64,000 bases of DNA from Allolobophora icterica (GCA_963556255.1 OY744605.1:7437791-7501790); one strand, 5' to 3'; numbered from the stretch's first letter, positions 19,932-30,759 are shown. Notes: generated by a model from the sequence alone, not told the origin. Numbers and translations: made by a program.

Positions 19932-22652
19932 ATGGCTTTCGCTGATGGAGAGAAAACGGTAAGATACACGCTGCTCGATCTTGCTGATCCGTCTGACTCT
20001 CCGTTTTGTTCGACGCCTGCGGTTAAAGATTCGAAGTCTGCGGGAAAGATTAAGTCTGATCGAAGTGGACTTTTCCAGAGTATCGACTTCGATGCGTTAG
20101 AACCTGCGGTTACTGCCGACAGTGGAAGAAAAGAAGCTTCGGTCGTAAAGGAGACCTTATCGGACTCGCGATTGCTGGAGAACGTTGGAAACTTGTTCAG
20201 TCGTAAGATGACTTACATGAAGCCTGGAAAATTCGACGGGACCGGGTCCCTCGAATCGTTTCTAGCTCAGTTTGAAGTGTGTGCCAGGCACAACCAGTGG
20301 TCGAATGTGGACAAAGTGGATTTTCTTCGTTGTGCGTTGGACAAAGCGGCTACGCAGTTGTTGTGGGATTTCGGTGCCAAGTCCAATATCTCATACGAGC
20401 AACTCGTGGAAAGGTTACGCCAGAGATACGGAGCGGAAGGACAAGCTGAAACGTTTCGTGCTCAGCTTTATTACAGACGTCAGCGCTCGGACGAAAGCCT
20501 GAGTGATTTGCTCCATGACATTCGTCGGTTAGTCGTGTTGGCTTACCCCGTACCGTCCAACGAGACAACAGAAATAGTTGCACGCGACGCTTTTCTGGAG
20601 GCGATCAGAGACAGGGAGTTATCGTTGAAAGTCAGGGAGAAGGAGCCTAAGTCGATTGACGAGGCTTATCGCATGGCGTTACGTCTTGGTGCTTATCAGC
20701 AGATGGCTGATGCGGACGAACGACGTCGGCCTCCCAGCCGAGTCCGAGGAACTCAGGGCGTCGATGTGAATGAACAGCTTCGGACGCAACTGGACAGTTT
20801 CTTCGCAGCCCAGCGGTGGAGACAGGAAGAATTCGAGGAAAAGATTTCTCGTCAGTTGGAGGAGCTTCGGAAGTATCCTCCGGCATCCGTGGACGATGGT
20901 CAGGTCAATCGGAACGATGGAGCATCAGTACGCCGTCAATCGTGTTTCAACTGTGGACGAGTCGGCCATTTTGCTCGGGAGTGCAGACAGCCACGCCGCT
21001 CTGGAGGTCAACGTCGGGACGGCGGGTCGACCAATTTCGAGGACCAGACCACGGAAGAGACCGTGGTTACTAACCATACCACACGGGAACGACCTTTTAC
21101 CTTGTCGAACAACGCTATCTACGTACGGGCCACCATACATCGACGGTCTCGTCTCTGTCTCATTGATACTGGGTCGGAGGTAAGCATCGTGCCTTCTTCT
21201 GATGTTGAGGGACTGGAGTTGCAACCTACAGCGAGGGTTTTGCTGGCTGCAAATGGTAGTTCGATCCGAGTCCTTGGGGAAATTAGTGTTCCGCTTAAGA
21301 TTTGGCGTGGTTTTGAGATTGCAACCCATTTTCTTGTATCGGATCAGGTGTTTGAGCCCGTGCTTGGGATGAATTGGTTGCGTGAGAATCGTTGTCGCTT
21401 GGGCTTTGGAAATGGTGCTCTTTTTGTTGGTCGGAGACGTATTCCTTTGGTAAGAAGAGACGGTGCTTCTTGGTGCAGGCGCGTTGTTGTGGCCGAGGAT
21501 GTGACTGTGCTCTCTCGTTCGCAAAGTAATGTTCCTGTTAAAACTGTGTATAGAGATTTGTCCGCAACGGCGCCGGCTTGGATGACGGAAGCGGCCGATA
21601 TTATGCCAGAGGTCCATGTTGCACGGGTCGTGGTCGATGACAACATGGGGTCATCGCAAGTGCGGATGGTCAATTCAGGAAAGGAGCCTGCTATGTTAGC
21701 TAAGGACTTGTTAATAGGAGAGTTGCACCCTGTAGAAGTTGCAGATGAGATGGTGGACAAGAAAGAGAAAATGGTTGTGTCGGATTCTCTCGTAATTGGT
21801 AAATTGATGGGAGATATTCCGGAGGATGTGCCTCGGGAGGCAAAAGAGGAGCTGAGAAATCTTTCGGTGAATTATGATTATGTGTTTTCCTCTTCAGAGA
21901 TGGATTTAGGGAGGACGTCTATAGGCGAGCGTCATATTGAGACGGGAACAGCACAACCCGTTAGACAACCTTTGAGGAGGAAACCTTTTTCTGGTCGAGT
22001 GACTGTCTATCGGGACGATGTTGTCATTTTTGGGATTTCCTATAGGATGGAAATGGTCTTCCGACGCTTACGTACCGCAAGTTTGAAGCTGAAGCCGGAT
22101 ACAGGTCATATTTTGCGGCGGACGATTTCTTTTCTTGGACATATTGTGTCGGCTTCAGGGGTCGTGTTGGACCCGACCAAGGTCCAAGAGGTGGTTTCTT
22201 GGCCTACTCCGCAGCGTCTGGGAGAGGTGAAGGCTTTCCTTGAGTTATGCGCTTATTATTGGAGATTTATTTCTGGATTTTCATGCCTTGTTGAGTCGCG
22301 GTTTGCTTTCGTTAAAAAGGGCAAAGCGTTTGTAGGCTGGTCCAAAGACGAGCAAAGTTTTTGCCAACGTTGTGAACCGTGCTGTCGCTATTGCCGTGGA
22401 CAACCGCTTAAGCGTGGGCCGCTTAGGACGGCTGGGCAATGGGAGGAAGCAGCGACAGATGGAGTAGAGACTGTCTCTACCCCAATCAGGTCGGATCTCG
22501 AGTCAGCTGCATCGGCGGCGGAGGCGAATAGGCCGCCTGGTAGGGCTAAAGTTAGGCCAGCCGAAGCTGGGTTTTTGTTGACTAGTCCAGCCGTGGTTGG
22601 GAGTAATAGACCACGGCGAGCCATTCGGAAACCAACGCGGTATCAGTCGTAG
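19932..22652 (+). CDS. Gag-protease fused to deleted pol remnants (906 aa)
   Basis: One uninterrupted frame. Residues about 98-230 resemble the retrotransposon Gag family (KFDGTGSLESFLAQF onward). A CCHC zinc knuckle follows (C338, C341, H346, C351), then an aspartic protease with D412-T413-G414 and the flap-side ILG-like GMNWL. The RT core is missing: the frame passes from the RT N-terminal edge (LRRKPF) straight to the catalytic YxDD box at Y693-R-D-D696, then the thumb (FLGHIVSASG, AFLELCAYYWRF). RNase H is cut shortly after its start, and integrase is absent except for a tail resembling the usual end (RPRRAIRKPTRYQS). Both deletions keep the frame open. The first ATG after the primer-binding site is used. 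Expected products are Gag and protease only; RT, RNase H and integrase must come in trans. Confidence 0.88.
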   Translation: MAFADGEKTVRYTLLDLADPSDSPFCSTPAVKDSKSAGKIKSDRSGLFQSIDFDALEPAVTADSGRKEASVVKETLSDSRLLENVGNLFSRKMTYMKPGKFDGTGSLESFLAQFEVCARHNQWSNVDKVDFLRCALDKAATQLLWDFGAKSNISYEQLVERLRQRYGAEGQAETFRAQLYYRRQRSDESLSDLLHDIRRLVVLAYPVPSNETTEIVARDAFLEAIRDRELSLKVREKEPKSIDEAYRMALRLGAYQQMADADERRRPPSRVRGTQGVDVNEQLRTQLDSFFAAQRWRQEEFEEKISRQLEELRKYPPASVDDGQVNRNDGASVRRQSCFNCGRVGHFARECRQPRRSGGQRRDGGSTNFEDQTTEETVVTNHTTRERPFTLSNNAIYVRATIHRRSRLCLIDTGSEVSIVPSSDVEGLELQPTARVLLAANGSSIRVLGEISVPLKIWRGFEIATHFLVSDQVFEPVLGMNWLRENRCRLGFGNGALFVGRRRIPLVRRDGASWCRRVVVAEDVTVLSRSQSNVPVKTVYRDLSATAPAWMTEAADIMPEVHVARVVVDDNMGSSQVRMVNSGKEPAMLAKDLLIGELHPVEVADEMVDKKEKMVVSDSLVIGKLMGDIPEDVPREAKEELRNLSVNYDYVFSSSEMDLGRTSIGERHIETGTAQPVRQPLRRKPFSGRVTVYRDDVVIFGISYRMEMVFRRLRTASLKLKPDTGHILRRTISFLGHIVSASGVVLDPTKVQEVVSWPTPQRLGEVKAFLELCAYYWRFISGFSCLVESRFAFVKKGKAFVGWSKDEQSFCQRCEPCCRYCRGQPLKRGPLRTAGQWEEAATDGVETVSTPIRSDLESAASAAEANRPPGRAKVRPAEAGFLLTSPAVVGSNRPRRAIRKPTRYQS

Positions 22653-23238
22653 TGGAGGCGCAACATAGAATTGTTGATCGGACATTATGAGATAACGGTT
22701 GTCACATTTTTGTTGCCTCCGCGGTTGTGTGGTTGGGGTTTCAGCGAGAAAGAGGAGTTTCATCGCTGTTGACGTTGCTCCAGAGTAGCAGTTTTGAATG
22801 CTTGTGTTGTCGACTATGGACATTGCCAGATGATTGTTATCACATTTATTTTCTGGGGTCTCTCAGCCGAATTGGCTGCTGTGTTGGGGTGATCGTTGTC
22901 ACAATTATTTTCTGGGGTCTCTCAGCTACATTTGCTGTCGTTTGCAAGAAACGGAGGATGTCTTGCGTGGCTGTTGTGGTTGCTCGGTTGTAGTGATGAT
23001 GGTTGTCACGTCTTTTCTCTGAGTTGCATGTGTTGCCGTTCCTGTGTTGCACTGGTTGTCGTTGTAGCAGGAAACGGGAGATGTTTTCTTGCGCAATTGG
23101 GCGATGGTTGTCGTCGTTTTCTTTGGATGCCATGTGCGGCCTGTGAGCGTGTTGTCGGTATCCTGTTGTTCTTCGTTGTTGAGGTGGTGGTGGCAGTTTC
23201 TTTTGGACACACAAACGGAGGACTTTGTGTCTCATTTT
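22653..23238 (+). other. G/T-rich 3' internal region of the LTR element
   Basis: No coding signal. It contains a direct repeat of about 65 bp (GGGGTCTCTCAGC with ATCACATTTATTTTC or GTCACAATTATTTTC before it; 22838-22925). Frames on both strands here are low-complexity. It may hold packaging or RNA signals, but none is recognisable. Confidence 0.5.
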
Positions 23239-23251
23239 GGTCGTGGGGGAG
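23239..23251 (+). other. Polypurine tract
   Basis: GGTCGTGGGGGAG ends directly at the TG of the 3' LTR, the expected place for plus-strand priming. Confidence 0.65.
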
Positions 23252-24519
23252 TGTGGAAGTCTTGGCCCGTACACCCCCTTTCTTTCATTTTGAACTCGGC
23301 CGTCCGGCTACGATGCATGCCTGCCGGCCTGTGTTGATACCTGCCAGCCAGCATCGGTGCCTGCCTATGTCGATGCATGCCAGCCAGACACGATACTCGA
23401 TACACGATACCCGCAGGTATCGATACACGATACACGATACACGATACACGATACCCGCAGGTATCGATACACGATACACGATACACGATACCCGCAGGTA
23501 TCGATACACGATACACGATACACGATACTCGATACCCTGTATCGATACACGATACACGATACACGATACACGATACCCGCAGGTATCGATACACGATACA
23601 CGATACACGATACACGATACCCGCAGGTATCGATACACGATACACGATACGCGATACCCGCAGGTATCGATACACGATACACGATACACGATACACGATA
23701 CCCGCAGGTATCGATACACGATACTCGATACACGATACTCGATACACGATACCCGCAGGTATCGATACACGATACACGATACACGATACCCTGTATCGAT
23801 ACACTATATAAGGAGAAGACAAGGACAGTCAGCACGCACTTCGTCGGACTCACTCGGTCAGAGCACTGCGTCGGACGCACTCTGTCAGTCAGTCAGTCAG
23901 TCGGAGAAGACAGTCGGGGACTCACTCACACGCGGACACGGTCGGAGGAAGGAGTCGTCGGAGTCACTTCGTCGGAGGAGAAGAAACAGTCGGCGCTCGA
24001 CCGGAAAGGACACTCGAGCGGACGGGCGAACTTAGTCGTCGAGTAGCGAAGTTAGTCGTCGTCGGCGGTGACAATTGCGTGGCGCTTCGGAAGCGATTGC
24101 GAGCTGGACTGGGATCCACGTCGTCGCCTGGCGAACTTGGCGTCGCAAGCGTTGCGATACACGGACGGTAAAGCGTTGCGATACACGGACTTCTAGCGTT
24201 GCGATACATGAACTGTCAAGCGTTGCGATACACGGACTGTCAAGCGTGAGTAGCGAACGGTTTCAACTGCGAATTGTAGTGGCGGACAATCTTCTTCGGT
24301 AGAACTTGCGGTTTATTGTACATTGACGATTTGTAACTGTCATTTGATTCACCCGACGGGTAGTCGGTTTGTTTTACATGAATAAAACGATTGAACTGAA
24401 CCAGAGTCTGAAGCCTTCAGCTTGACTAAGTGAAGCCGAACCACGGACATAGGAGTTGACACGCTGATACCTGGGAAGGGCCATCCTGGTCAGTAGCCTT
24501 GCCCCGGGTAGTTACGCTA

Positions 24520-24521
<2 letters not shown>
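23252..24521 (+). repeat. 3' LTR
   Basis: Same length and layout as the 5' LTR. The only difference I noticed is A at 23271 where the 5' LTR has C at 18571. It is followed by the continuation of the (ATT)n tract. Confidence 0.9.

Positions 24522-24575
<54 letters not shown>
24522..24575. repeat. (ATT)n microsatellite, right half
   Basis: Continuation of the tract at 18465-18551, interrupted by the LTR element. Confidence 0.85.
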
Positions 24576-24576
<1 letters not shown>

Positions 24577-24605
24577 GTAAGAACAAAAGCCTTCTCGGAT
24601 GGTGC

Positions 24606-26017
24606 TATACCTCGTGATCGACCGAGTCGAGCTGCTACGATCGACTTGGCTCGGCCGACGATCGACTCGATCGACTTGGCAAATAAACGGTCGACTTGGT
24701 CGACTTTGTCGACTTGACTGTATCTCTTGGCCAGGGGCTCGGAAGCCATGGCGCCAAGGGGCCGATGCTCACACAAGCTTTTTGTTCTGCGACGCCGAGG
24801 CAGGAGGATGCTCACATAACTTTTGGCTGGTGCTTTGTACTTGATGCTTGCTACAGTAGTTCTTGACTTATTGTGCTATAGACGCTTTTCATTTTATGAA
24901 TATGTAGTATAATAAACTTTTCCACTGATTGTAAAAAGTGACAAAATATTCATATTGGTTATATCGGATGTAATATATAATTCTACCCATCTTAGTCTAT
25001 ACTTGGCTGAAGTTAGCTCACGCAACTTTTAAACACTTCCCGGGCCACTGCTTTTGGCCAAAATTGCTGACGACTGCTGTATTCTTATATTCCAGTACCT
25101 AAATTAGTCATAAATTTCAATTGCACACTCTTCCTCAAACTGCAAAACTGTAATTGAACTGGTAAGTGCAATTTAAGGTATTATAATGATGTCGTGTGTG
25201 GTTGACTTGAGCTACTCTGTAAATAAATTCATACTGCACACTGCACACTCCAGGCAAGTCAACTGCACACTGGACAAAATCAGCTGCACTGTGTGTCAGA
25301 AGACACGCGATTTTAAACCCTGTTATGTTCATATGACAATAGTCATATGAACATAACGCTGCGCTGTCGCCGTTGACTCGATCAGCTAGGCTACAAGGGA
25401 ATCTCCTACAGTACGGAACATAAATTAGTATCAGTTCCACACATAAGACGGCAGTAGAGGACTGTAGTGTCTAGTTAATAGTTATTGTAAGAAACTTTAT
25501 GCTGCTTAACATTACGGAAGTTAGTCAGTGTATAGTAGTCTGTAGTGCATAGATTAAGCATTCAGTCCCGTCCTATAGCATCGGACATTCGAAAGTTTTG
25601 AGATCGTTGTTACTGACCACAGATCTTAAATTTCCTGAAACGCGCATTTTTAAACGCATCTTAATCTGTCCATTTCACCGTAAAACTGTGAAAAAAGTAT
25701 CTGCAGCTTCCACTATACAAATCACCAAAAGTCTCATAATTTGCACTGAACTTCAAATCAGGTTAATACGGTATTTGTGCGTTTACAAAGAATTACATCA
25801 TCATTATCATGTGGGCCATTTTGTGACGACGCCGCAAAATATACTAAGAAAATATTTCATTCTCGAGTCAAGTCGAGGAAACGACGATCAGCTCGACTTG
25901 GCAAAACACACGATCGACTCGACTTGCAAGTCGATCGAGTCGAAGATTTTTCGACCGACTCGACATGACCGAGTTTCGATTGACTTGATCGACTGACTCG
26001 ATCGATCACGGGGTATA
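24606..26017. mobile_element. TATACC-ended transposon, copy 1 (1412 bp)
   Basis: Ends TATACCTCGTGATCGACCGA and, inverted, TATACCCCGTGATCGATCGA, flanked by the perfect 8-bp duplication GATGGTGC (24598-24605, 26018-26025). Both subterminal zones are packed with TCGACTTG and GATCGAGTCGA words for about 130 bp. No transposase is seen. It is related to 51625-54161, lying in the opposite orientation. The superfamily is unassigned; the 8-bp duplication is compatible with hAT or other 8-bp groups. Confidence 0.85.
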
Positions 26018-26196
26018 GATGGTGCCTGATAATCGTTCATAATCCTATTACCAAAATAAACATATTGTGTCCTATTCTAAGCTGCAGGCTTGAAGTGTTC
26101 TCGGTGAATAGAAAGTGTAGCCTGGTAAATTATTTACCGATTATAACACAGAAAGAAGCTGCGCTACTAAAAATCTTTTTTACTGTTATGCGTAGG

Positions 26197-26345
26197 CCCT
26201 ATGTATGTATGTATGCATGTATGTATGTATGTATGTATGTATGTATGTATGTATGTATGTATGTATGTATGTATGTATGTATGTATGTATGTATGTATGT
26301 ATGTATGTATGTATGTATGTATGTATGTATGTATGTATGTATGTG
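26197..26345. repeat. (TATG)n microsatellite
   Basis: About 36 near-perfect tetramer copies. Open frames MYVC or HTYI through it are artefacts. Confidence 0.95.
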
Positions 26346-26538
26346 TGTGTCTGGACTGTTATTTGGTAAATGCGCTATTACGCACTTCAAATAGTTACTA
26401 AATAGAAATAATATAACTTGTGGTTTTTTAGGAGAGATAGGTCAAGAACTCGATTTAATATAAGCTTCCATTTATCGTAACTGTTTTGTTTGTGATATTG
26501 TATTGTTTTGTCTTGTATATGTTTGGTAGTTTTTGTCT

Positions 26539-26540
26539 TA

Positions 26541-26616
<76 letters not shown>
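26539..26616. repeat. (TA)n microsatellite
   Basis: Nearly pure TA run directly before the SINE at 26617. Confidence 0.95.
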
Positions 26617-26618
<2 letters not shown>

Positions 26619-26850
26619 GGGGCGTGGTGGCTCAGTGGTAAGTTCGGCGCCTTGTGACCGGAGGGTTGCAGGTTCGAATCCCACTCTAGCCGCTGCGTAC
26701 GGACCTTGGGCAAGTCCTTCACTCGTGATTGCTCGTGGCGCTTCGGCGTGAAAATTCCGGCACAGTATCAAATGCTGTAGTCGGGAGCGCCTCTGAGTAG
26801 TAGTAGACTTCGAGAGGCGCTATAGAAATATCCGGAATAAATATATATTC
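26617..26850 (+). mobile_element. tRNA-derived SINE, plus strand
   Basis: GGGGCGTGGTGGCTCAGTGG (A-box-like), GGTTCGAATCCCA (B box), a body, then the hairpin tail GCGCCTCTGAGTAGT...CGAGAGGCGC followed by AATATCCGGAATAAATA. It is the same family as 483-738. The tail hairpin matches LINE 3' ends in this window. Confidence 0.85.
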
Positions 26851-27460
26851 CAAAGGAGAGCGGAGTTTTCCTAGCCAAAGACCAAAGGACACAAGTCCAG
26901 CACATCTCAAGATGGAGTTTATAACAATAAAAACTTTTCATCAGTTTTTGTTAACGTTATACGCACAGTTAGCCTAATTTGAAATATTTTCACAAAGAAA
27001 CAGCCAAAATACGGCCAACATTGAAAAATCACAACATTTACATTGTGCAAGAGATCATTCCACTGTCCGTACTCTTGTAGTGCCAGTCCGAAGCTTGGAT
27101 AAAGGAGGAGGGCGGCGCTAATAATCTTCTTTGTTATGACACAGCGTCATTAAGCAGTGGCTAAACAAATGTGCACACACGTTGGGTATATTTGTGAACT
27201 TGAAACCAGATTAAAGGAATTCCAGAAAAACTTATAAACATAAAACTGGAAGCTTTTCCCAGTCAGCTTGGAAAGGTCCAACCATTACAGAGACCTGCTC
27301 AAATTATCGCTCAACTAGTAGGCCTACTGCAAGGTATTGTAACCTAAACGGATATTAGTAGAGCACCGTTTTACTTACAATGAAGACGGCGGCGACGAGA
27401 AGCAATATCCACTTTCGTCATTTGCCTTGCTAGTTCTGGGGGCTAAAATACAAGAGACCA
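26851..27460. other. No gene; inverted copy of a short repeat at 27065-27160
   Basis: The piece around AAAGGAGGAGGGCGGCGCT matches 10840-10955 in the reverse direction. Nothing else is supported. Confidence 0.4.
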
Positions 27461-27468
27461 TAAGAAAT

Positions 27469-27679
27469 CATAGGCGGCGATCTAGGGGGGTCGAGGGGAC
27501 AAGACCCCACCTTTAACAGTGGGGAGACACGGACACACTACAGAGTTATCCCCCCAAATTTGTGAGAAATCCCCAAAAAGGTCAACAATATTTTTAAAAA
27601 TGTTTTACTTCTTTTTTGACCAGATCAGTTCAAAAGTGTCCCGTGTCCCTTCACCTGTCAAACCAGATCGCCACCAATG
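27469..27679. mobile_element. hAT-like MITE (211 bp)
   Basis: Ends CATAGGCGGCGATCTAGG and, inverted, CATTGGTGGCGATCTGG. The flanks TAAGAAAT and TAAGAAGC match at 6 of 8 positions, so the duplication is decayed. No coding sequence. Confidence 0.6.
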
Positions 27680-27867
27680 TAAGAAGCGGATTAAATTTTT
27701 TTAAATGGAATTAATAAAAAATATAACATTTACTAGTATTGTTGCTTTTCTGTTTTCTGTGCTAAAACGTTTTTGTTAGGTAGAAACGAACCTAAAAAAT
27801 TCAACATAGGGTTAGGGTTCTTCAAGTGAAGACGAGATAAGTGAAATATTTATAATTCATGCATTAT

Positions 27868-28560
27868 CATGAGCGAAGGCCTTGCTCTAGGTCCCTGCAC
27901 AGTAACCGTCTCAGAGGAAGAGACTCGATTCCGTACAATTCGCGTTACAAGGCAAGCGCTCTAATCCAGTGCTTCGCAGACTGTGGTCCGCGGACCGGTG
28001 CCGGTCCGCGAAGTGAACCAAAAACTGGACAGAAAAGACGATAGACGTTTTCTCGACTGGGTCTCGCTTCGGACTATCTTCAAGAAACATGATTGTCTCG
28101 CAATTAAAGCCGTATTTTTCATATAATTTTAAAAGATTTGTCTTGGGAGTAAATGCATTTCAGCTTTTGTAAACGAAAATTGCCGAAGAAATAGTTATTC
28201 GACGAATTGCTGACAAGTAAAATAGAAGTTTTTTAGGGCTTGAGCGATTTTTCGTACTTCGGGCGTTAAAAAATTAAAAATAATAAATATATTATTAAAC
28301 AGCACTACCATGTATATTTATCAATTTTTTGAAAAAATGCAACTATTGATTCATATAAGATCGGCATAAAGTATTCAGTTGATATATTTAGTACTGAATT
28401 ATATACCCGCGTTACTGTTAAAAATAATTTAACTTGTTTGATCTAATTTATAAATACAAAATAATTAATACATTTGGCGCCGGTCCTGCTGCAATGGGAA
28501 AATCCTGAAATGTTTGGAAAGCGCTGCTCTAACCAATCAGCTACAGTGTCCACAATAGGC
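27868..28560 (-). mobile_element. SINE head split by a hAT insertion
   Basis: On the minus strand TAGCTGATTGGTTAGAG (A-box-like, 28555-28527) continues after the insertion as CGCTTGCCTTGTAACGCG...GGAATCGAGTC (B-box-like, 27960-27900). A relative is at 11240-11170. The tRNA-like unit was intact before the hAT arrived. Confidence 0.55.
27967..28526. mobile_element. hAT-like element (560 bp), inserted in a SINE
   Basis: Ends CAGTGCTTCGCAGACTG and, inverted, CAGCGCTTTCCAAACAT. Flanks CTCTAATC and CTCTAACC form an 8-bp duplication with one mismatch. A GGTCCGCGGACCGGTGCCGG hairpin near the left end recalls Charlie-type hAT MITEs. The interior is AT-rich with no ORF. Confidence 0.8.
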
Positions 28561-28737
28561 TACAGTACTTCCAACTATAAAATTAATTTAAAAAATGATC
28601 AGATTGGATATTGAAACGGACACATTCTCTTTCATTTTTGATGGATCAACGAAACTCGAATATCATCTGCATTATGGCTAAATGCTTTGCTTGATCATGA
28701 CCTGATATTAATACGGCGTTCTTTCTGAGCGCGATGG

Positions 28738-28792
28738 TTATAAAAACGGTGGATGCGACTGAGGTGTTGTCCGTGGTCCTAGACCATAATGT
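28738..28792 (-). CDS. Candidate terminal exon downstream of the microexon array
   Basis: An acceptor homologous to the array's (AAACTGTTCATAACAG, ending at 28793) is not followed by a donor 21 nt later, unlike the other units. In the same phase in which all microexons are open, it reads one completing base, HYGLGPRTTPQSHPPFL and a TAA stop at 28738. In the alternative frame starting at the exon's first base, 48 codons are open to a TGA near 28646. I cannot choose between the frames. It could instead be a decayed unit. Confidence 0.35.
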
Positions 28793-29222
28793 CTGTTATG
28801 AACAGTTTAACAAGTTTAAAAAACAAATCAATGTGACTGAGCTATAACTTCCTGCCACAGTTACATGAATACAGAAAATTTACAATCAGTATCAGCAATC
28901 CATAAAATAATGGATGCAGTTATGAAAATGTAAGTGTGAGTGTAAATCGTTGATGTTCTTCTGTGCCACATAAAATAGAAAAATACGAACCGGTTTGCAA
29001 GATTGTTTCTCTATTGTCGTCCATTTGCACTTATACTCATATCCGTTTCCTTAACAATATTCTTTGTGTTAGATCTAGTCACCCATTGTAGACATATACC
29101 CAAATCGACTAAATCTCCGTCAGATTATGCTTCGTGTTAGATTTTTATATTCAGTCTTCCTCGGAACTCCTCGTTTAAAGATTGCTTATATTAACGATTG
29201 AAGTTATGAATGTATTGCTTAC

Positions 29223-29243
29223 CAAAATCTGTGGTACATTATC
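29223..29243 (-). other. Candidate microexon 1 (21 nt)
   Basis: Acceptor CTGTTTTTTACAG, donor GTAAGCAATAC. In the phase common to all units the complete codons read IMYHRF. One of the other two frames has a stop. Confidence 0.6.
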
Positions 29244-29888
29244 CTGTAAAAAACAGTTTAGGAAGTTAAAAACTTTAAAATATTAAAAATAAATCAATGA
29301 GGCTGAGCTATAACTTCCTGCTAGAGTCTTATGAAAAACAAAAAATTACGATCCCTATCAGCAATCCATAAAATAATGCATGGTGTGATGAAAGTTCAAA
29401 TGTTGATGAAAATGTAAATCGCCGATATTCTTCTTCGCCACACAACATCCGTGTCATGGAGAGATGCTTAAGTACCGACGCCAATTGAAATTAGGTTCGC
29501 AAGAGCCAGGTTGTTTGTTCGGATTAAGTGTCAGATCAGAATCCAAATGAGAGAGGAGAAAAGGCAAGAGTTTAACGGTGTAGGCTTAATCATCATAACG
29601 ATCCAGCACCGCTATTCCCCAGCTGTGCAGATCTTGTTTGCACCAATCGTTGATATCATCCGTCCACTTCCTGCTAGGTTATCCTCATCGCTCATTTCCA
29701 TCCATAATTCCCATGATCACTCTGTTTTTTCCTACTCTCGTCCATTCTACACATATATCAAAATCGACTAAGATTCATTCACATTTTTTATATTAAATGT
29801 TCTTTCATGTTCAGTATTCTTCGGAACTCCTCATTTAAAGACTGCTTATACTTTCGATGGAAGTTACATGTATGAAAGTAATGCTTAC

Positions 29889-29912
29889 CCATCGATGTCC
29901 ACAAATGCAACG
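29889..29912 (-). other. Candidate microexon 2 (24 nt)
   Basis: Acceptor CTGTTTATTGCAG, donor GTAAGCATTAC. Common-phase codons VAFVDID. One of two units with 24 rather than 21 nt; still a multiple of three. Confidence 0.65.
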
Positions 29913-30533
29913 CTGCAATAAACAGTTTAGTAAGTTAAAAACTATAAAACTTTAAGAATAAATCAATGAGGCTGAGCTATAACTTCCTGCTACAGTCACA
30001 TCAATACAGAAAATTTACGATCACTATCAACAATCGATAAAGTAATGCATGCTGTGATGTAAATGTAAATCGCCGATATTCTTTTTGCGCCACGCATCAG
30101 CCTTGTCAGGGAGAGATGCTTAGGTACCGACGCCAATTGAAATCGGCAAGAGCCAGGTTGTTTGGTCGGTTTAAGTGTCAGGTCAGAATCCGAATGATAG
30201 AGGAGAAAAGGCAAGAGTTTAATGGTGTAGGCTTATGCAATGCAATGCATGATCATGATGATCATGCATTGCTATTCTCCAGCTGTGCAGATCTGGTTTG
30301 CACCAATCGTTGATATCATCCGTCCACTTCCTGTTAGGTCTTCCTCATCGCCCATTTATATCCATAATTCCCATGATCACATTGATAATTTTTCTACTAT
30401 TATCCATTCTACAAATATACCCAAATCGACTGAGTTTTTCTTCACATTGTTCTTATTATATTCAATATTTTACGAACCTTCTTATTTAGGGATTACTTAT
30501 ATTATGGATGAAGGTTACGAAAGTAATGCTTAC

Positions 30534-30554
30534 CCTGGCTGAAAGGCATTTCTG
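30534..30554 (-). other. Candidate microexon 3 (21 nt)
   Basis: Acceptor CTGTTTATTACAG, donor GTAAGCATTAC. Common-phase codons RNAFQP. Confidence 0.65.
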
Positions 30555-30759
30555 CTGTAATAAACAGTTTAGGAAGTTAAAAATTTTAAAAGTTTAAAAA
30601 TAAATCAATGAGGCCGAGCTATAATTCCTGCCAGAGTCACAGGAATACAGAAAATTTACGATCACTATCAGCAATCCATAAAATAATGCATGCGCCTATG
30701 AAAGTTTTAAGATTAATGTAAATGTAAATCCCTGATATTCTTCTGCGCCACGCATACGC

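Larger units (their letters stand above)
18552..24521 (+). mobile_element. Young non-autonomous Ty3/Gypsy-like LTR retrotransposon
   Basis: Two 1270-bp direct LTRs (18552-19821, 23252-24521) start TGTGGAAG and end GCTACA, with an exact 4700-bp offset. I noticed one difference (C at 18571, A at 23271). Between them lie a primer-binding site, one 906-codon gag-protease-(broken pol) frame, a G/T-rich 3' segment and a polypurine tract. The insertion is in an (ATT)n tract, so the target duplication is ambiguous. Missing RT core, RNase H and integrase mean it must have been copied by proteins from another element. Confidence 0.9.

Noticed and set aside
20272..22624. Alternative frames overlapping the gag-protease ORF
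   Set aside because: Shadows of the 906-codon frame with no family motifs.
26065..26394. Frames MYVCMYVC and HTYIHTYI
   Set aside because: Translations of a (TATG)n microsatellite.
26617..26690. tRNA gene
   Set aside because: A- and B-box motifs are present, but the stems are imperfect and it continues into a SINE body and hairpin tail shared with another copy.
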